6,843 bases of DNA, from NCBI GenBank assembly GCA_002431355.1, contig DJEQ01000108.1, forward strand, positions 5,046 through 11,888, read 5' to 3'. The notes under the pieces are model-generated. The model made no database searches. It had not been told where the DNA came from and saw only the letters and a list, made by a program, of their open reading frames with translations. This document shows, piece after piece, positions 5,140-6,843 of this stretch. Positions within the stretch are counted from its first letter, which is position 1; the number at the start of each line of letters is the position of its first letter. Position numbers and translations under genes: made by a program. This stretch comes from Oribacterium sp. UBA5894. GTDB taxonomy: Bacteria > Bacillota > Clostridia > Lachnospirales > Lachnospiraceae.

Positions 5140-5808
5140 ATGGATGTTTTCGATATTATCGGCCCGATCATGATCGGACCCTCAAGCTCCCATACGGCAG
5201 GAGCCTGCCGCCTCGGGCGTGTGGCCAATAAGCTGATGGATGGGCAGAAGCCAACACGCTGCGATATCCTGCTGTCTGGTTCGTTTTCACGCACGGGGCG
5301 TGGACATGGGACGGATCGCGCCATTGTGGGCGGCATCATGGGCTTCGAAACCGATGACATGCGGATCCGTGATGCGCTTGATATTGCGAAGCAGGAGGGC
5401 ATCGAGATCCACTTCATCCATCAGGATCTTCCAAACGCGCATCCGAATACCGCACGCATCAGCTATTACCTGCCAGATGGGCGGAGCGGATTCGTGCAGG
5501 GCGCAAGCGTGGGCGGCGGCAATATCCGCATCGATAACATTAACGGCATGGAGGTGAAGTTCTCGGGCGATAAGGATACGATTCTCGTGCTGCACCGCGA
5601 CGTGCCAGGCGTGATCGCCAATGTTACAAACCTCATGCATCTCATGTACAGCGACATTAACATTGGCGCCTTCCAGCTGAGCCGTCGCGAGCGCGGCGGG
5701 GATGCGCTCATGACCATTGAGGCCGATTCCACTCCACCCGAGAAAATCACGGCGGATATTCGACAGACCCCAGATGTCCTGAACTGTCTCCTGATTCATA
5801 AGGTATGA
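5140..5808 (+). CDS. sdaAB: L-serine ammonia-lyase, iron-sulfur-dependent, beta subunit
   Basis: This is the beta subunit of the two-chain [4Fe-4S] L-serine dehydratase, which converts L-serine to pyruvate and ammonia in the cytoplasm. The 222-residue length is normal for the subunit. The N-terminus has the family signature IGPIMIGPSSSHTAGA (residues 7-22) with the SSSHT loop, followed by GSFSRTGRGHGTDRAIVGGIMG, whose conserved residues face the active site. Residues about 149-222 form an ACT domain (LVLHRDVPGVIANVTNLM), a small-molecule-binding fold thought to sense serine in this family. The start is fixed by AAGGAG eight bases upstream and by the signature beginning at residue 7. It is the first gene of the operon. 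The next gene begins 134 bp later after a tandem duplication, a wider gap than is usual between these two subunit genes. Confidence 0.96.
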   Translation: MDVFDIIGPIMIGPSSSHTAGACRLGRVANKLMDGQKPTRCDILLSGSFSRTGRGHGTDRAIVGGIMGFETDDMRIRDALDIAKQEGIEIHFIHQDLPNAHPNTARISYYLPDGRSGFVQGASVGGGNIRIDNINGMEVKFSGDKDTILVLHRDVPGVIANVTNLMHLMYSDINIGAFQLSRRERGGDALMTIEADSTPPEKITADIRQTPDVLNCLLIHKV

Positions 5809-5813
5809 GCTAC

Positions 5814-5890
5814 AGCTTTCAGGCAAAACGTACCGGTGCTTGCATCGAAGGAGCTTTCAGCCAAAAACGTACCGGTGCTTGCATCGAAGG
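5814..5890 (+). repeat. 38/39-bp tandem duplication between sdaAB and sdaAA
   Basis: Copies lie at 5814-5851 and 5852-5890, directly abutting. They differ by one substitution and one extra A in the A-run (aggcaaaacg against agccaaaaacg). Each copy contains ACCGGT, a 6-bp palindrome, followed by GCTTGCATCGAAGG. The near-identity suggests recent duplication. The repeat begins five bases after the sdaAB stop codon. Confidence 0.95.
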
Positions 5891-5942
5891 AAAACGCGTT
5901 TAAACACAAACCATACACCGTGGATAGAGGAGGGGAAAATCC

Positions 5943-6830
5943 ATGCTGAAATATGATTCCATTGCGGAGCTCGTTGAGGCCGCAACGAAGGAAGGAAAGA
6001 AAATCTCGGAGCTGGTGCTTGCCGATCAGGCGGCGGCCGCAGAAGCAGATCCTGCGACACTGTATGCGCGGATGGAGAAGAATTTCGATGTGATGTGCGC
6101 ATCCGTCGAGGCGGGGGCGACGAAGGATCAGGTATCGATGTCCGGGCTGACCGGCGGAGAGGGTTACCAGATGTTTTCCTATGCGAAGCAGAGCGCAGGC
6201 GGCCTCTGCGGACGCTTCATGACGGAAGCCATGGCGCGGGCGCTCAGCGTTGCAGATTGCAATGCCTCCATGGGCCGCATCGTCGCGAGTCCGACGGCTG
6301 GCTCCTGCGGCATTCTTCCGGGCTGTCTCGTTTCCTTATATAAGGAAGGAAGAGCAGAAAAGCAGGACATCGTGATGTCCATGTTTACCTCGGGCGCCTT
6401 CGGTATGGTGATTGCGAAGAATGCCTCCATCGCGGGTGCCACCGGTGGCTGCCAGGCGGAGTGCGGAAGCGCCTCGGGTATGGCGGCCGCTGCACTCGTG
6501 GAGCTCATGGGCGGAACACCGGCGATGTGTGGGGATGCCCTCGCGATGGCCATCGCGAATCAGCTCGGGCTTGCGTGTGACCCGGTCGCCGGGCTCGTCG
6601 AAATTCCCTGCATTAAGCGCAATGTCTCGGGCGTGATGATTGCCTTTTCCAGCGCAGATATGGCACTCGCCGGCATTCGCGCCCGCATCCCGGTCGATGA
6701 GTGCATTGAAGCCATGCAGTCCGTCGGTGACATGATGAACAGCGCGCTCAAGGAAACCGCCGGAGGCGGCCTCGCCGCGACCCCGACCGGCCGAAAACTG
6801 AAAGAAAGGGTCTTTGGAGCGGAGGAGTAA
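5943..6830 (+). CDS. sdaAA: L-serine ammonia-lyase, iron-sulfur-dependent, alpha subunit
   Basis: This is the catalytic, cluster-binding subunit partnering the beta chain encoded upstream. The 295-residue product starts nine bases after AGGAGG (5928-5933). Visible family motifs are SGLTGGEG (67-74) and SPTAGSCGILPG (116-127). C170, C212 and C223 have the spacing C-x41-C-x10-C. This is the spacing I recall for the three [4Fe-4S] ligands of the single-chain Legionella enzyme (Cys343, 385, 396), so they are the expected cluster ligands, leaving the fourth iron site free for substrate. C174 lies close to the first ligand. The chain ends in GAEE, without the C-terminal cysteine that caps the cluster in the Legionella-type enzyme, fitting the two-chain class. 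The cluster should make the enzyme oxygen-sensitive. The gene is complete, and its stop codon sits within an inverted repeat. Confidence 0.96.
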   Translation: MLKYDSIAELVEAATKEGKKISELVLADQAAAAEADPATLYARMEKNFDVMCASVEAGATKDQVSMSGLTGGEGYQMFSYAKQSAGGLCGRFMTEAMARALSVADCNASMGRIVASPTAGSCGILPGCLVSLYKEGRAEKQDIVMSMFTSGAFGMVIAKNASIAGATGGCQAECGSASGMAAAALVELMGGTPAMCGDALAMAIANQLGLACDPVAGLVEIPCIKRNVSGVMIAFSSADMALAGIRARIPVDECIEAMQSVGDMMNSALKETAGGGLAATPTGRKLKERVFGAEE

Positions 6831-6843
6831 GCATCGGCTTACT
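6826..6843 (+). terminator. Inverted repeat at the end of sdaAA, probable terminator cut by the window edge
   Basis: AGTAAGC (6826-6832) and GCTTACT (6837-6843) are perfect inverted repeats around ATCG. The left arm includes the TAA stop codon (6828-6830). The right arm ends at the last base of the window, so a longer stem and any T tract lie outside and cannot be seen. Confidence 0.5.

Overview
The window looks like chromosomal DNA of a GC-rich member of the Bacillota, most likely a Clostridia/Lachnospiraceae-type anaerobe. The reasons are strong AGGAGG-type ribosome binding sites, a two-subunit iron-sulfur L-serine dehydratase, a lipoprotein with a Thr/Glu/Ala-rich tether, and a DUF5722-type glycosidase-like protein. 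The species cannot be named from the sequence alone. I see no phage, transposase, CRISPR, tRNA or rRNA.

Left part (1-2333): An open frame of uncertain meaning enters from the left edge (1-201). It touches, by an ATGA overlap, a 386-residue protein with a papain/C39-like cysteine-protease-type layout (198-1358). That protein is interrupted by two low-complexity insertions, one of which carries four 21-bp tandem repeats. A 315-bp spacer follows with short repeated dyads and a good promoter. It leads to a small secreted lipoprotein gene (1674-2210) that ends in a clear intrinsic terminator.

Middle (2334-4753): A secreted TIM-barrel protein of the DUF5722 type (2334-3437) faces a LysR-type regulator on the other strand (3851-4753). 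Almost the whole gap between these convergent genes is one very long imperfect palindrome (about 3449-3784). Its core looks like a two-way terminator. This is the most unusual structure in the window.

Right part (4754-6843): The LysR gene is divergent from sdaAB-sdaAA, which encode the beta and alpha subunits of the [4Fe-4S] L-serine ammonia-lyase. The enzyme turns L-serine into pyruvate and ammonia. The 386-bp divergent region has promoter-like sequences for both directions, a dyad over the sdaAB -10 box that could be a LysR-type operator, and a structured leader in front of lysR. The two sda genes are separated by a 38/39-bp near-perfect tandem duplication. The sdaAA stop codon lies inside a 7-bp inverted repeat cut off by the window end, probably the operon terminator.

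Overall, the right half reads as a regulated serine-degradation operon and the left half as cell-surface or secreted accessory genes. I do not see a recognisable new multi-gene system. The novelty candidates are the giant palindrome, the repeat-bearing protease-like protein, and the lysR leader.
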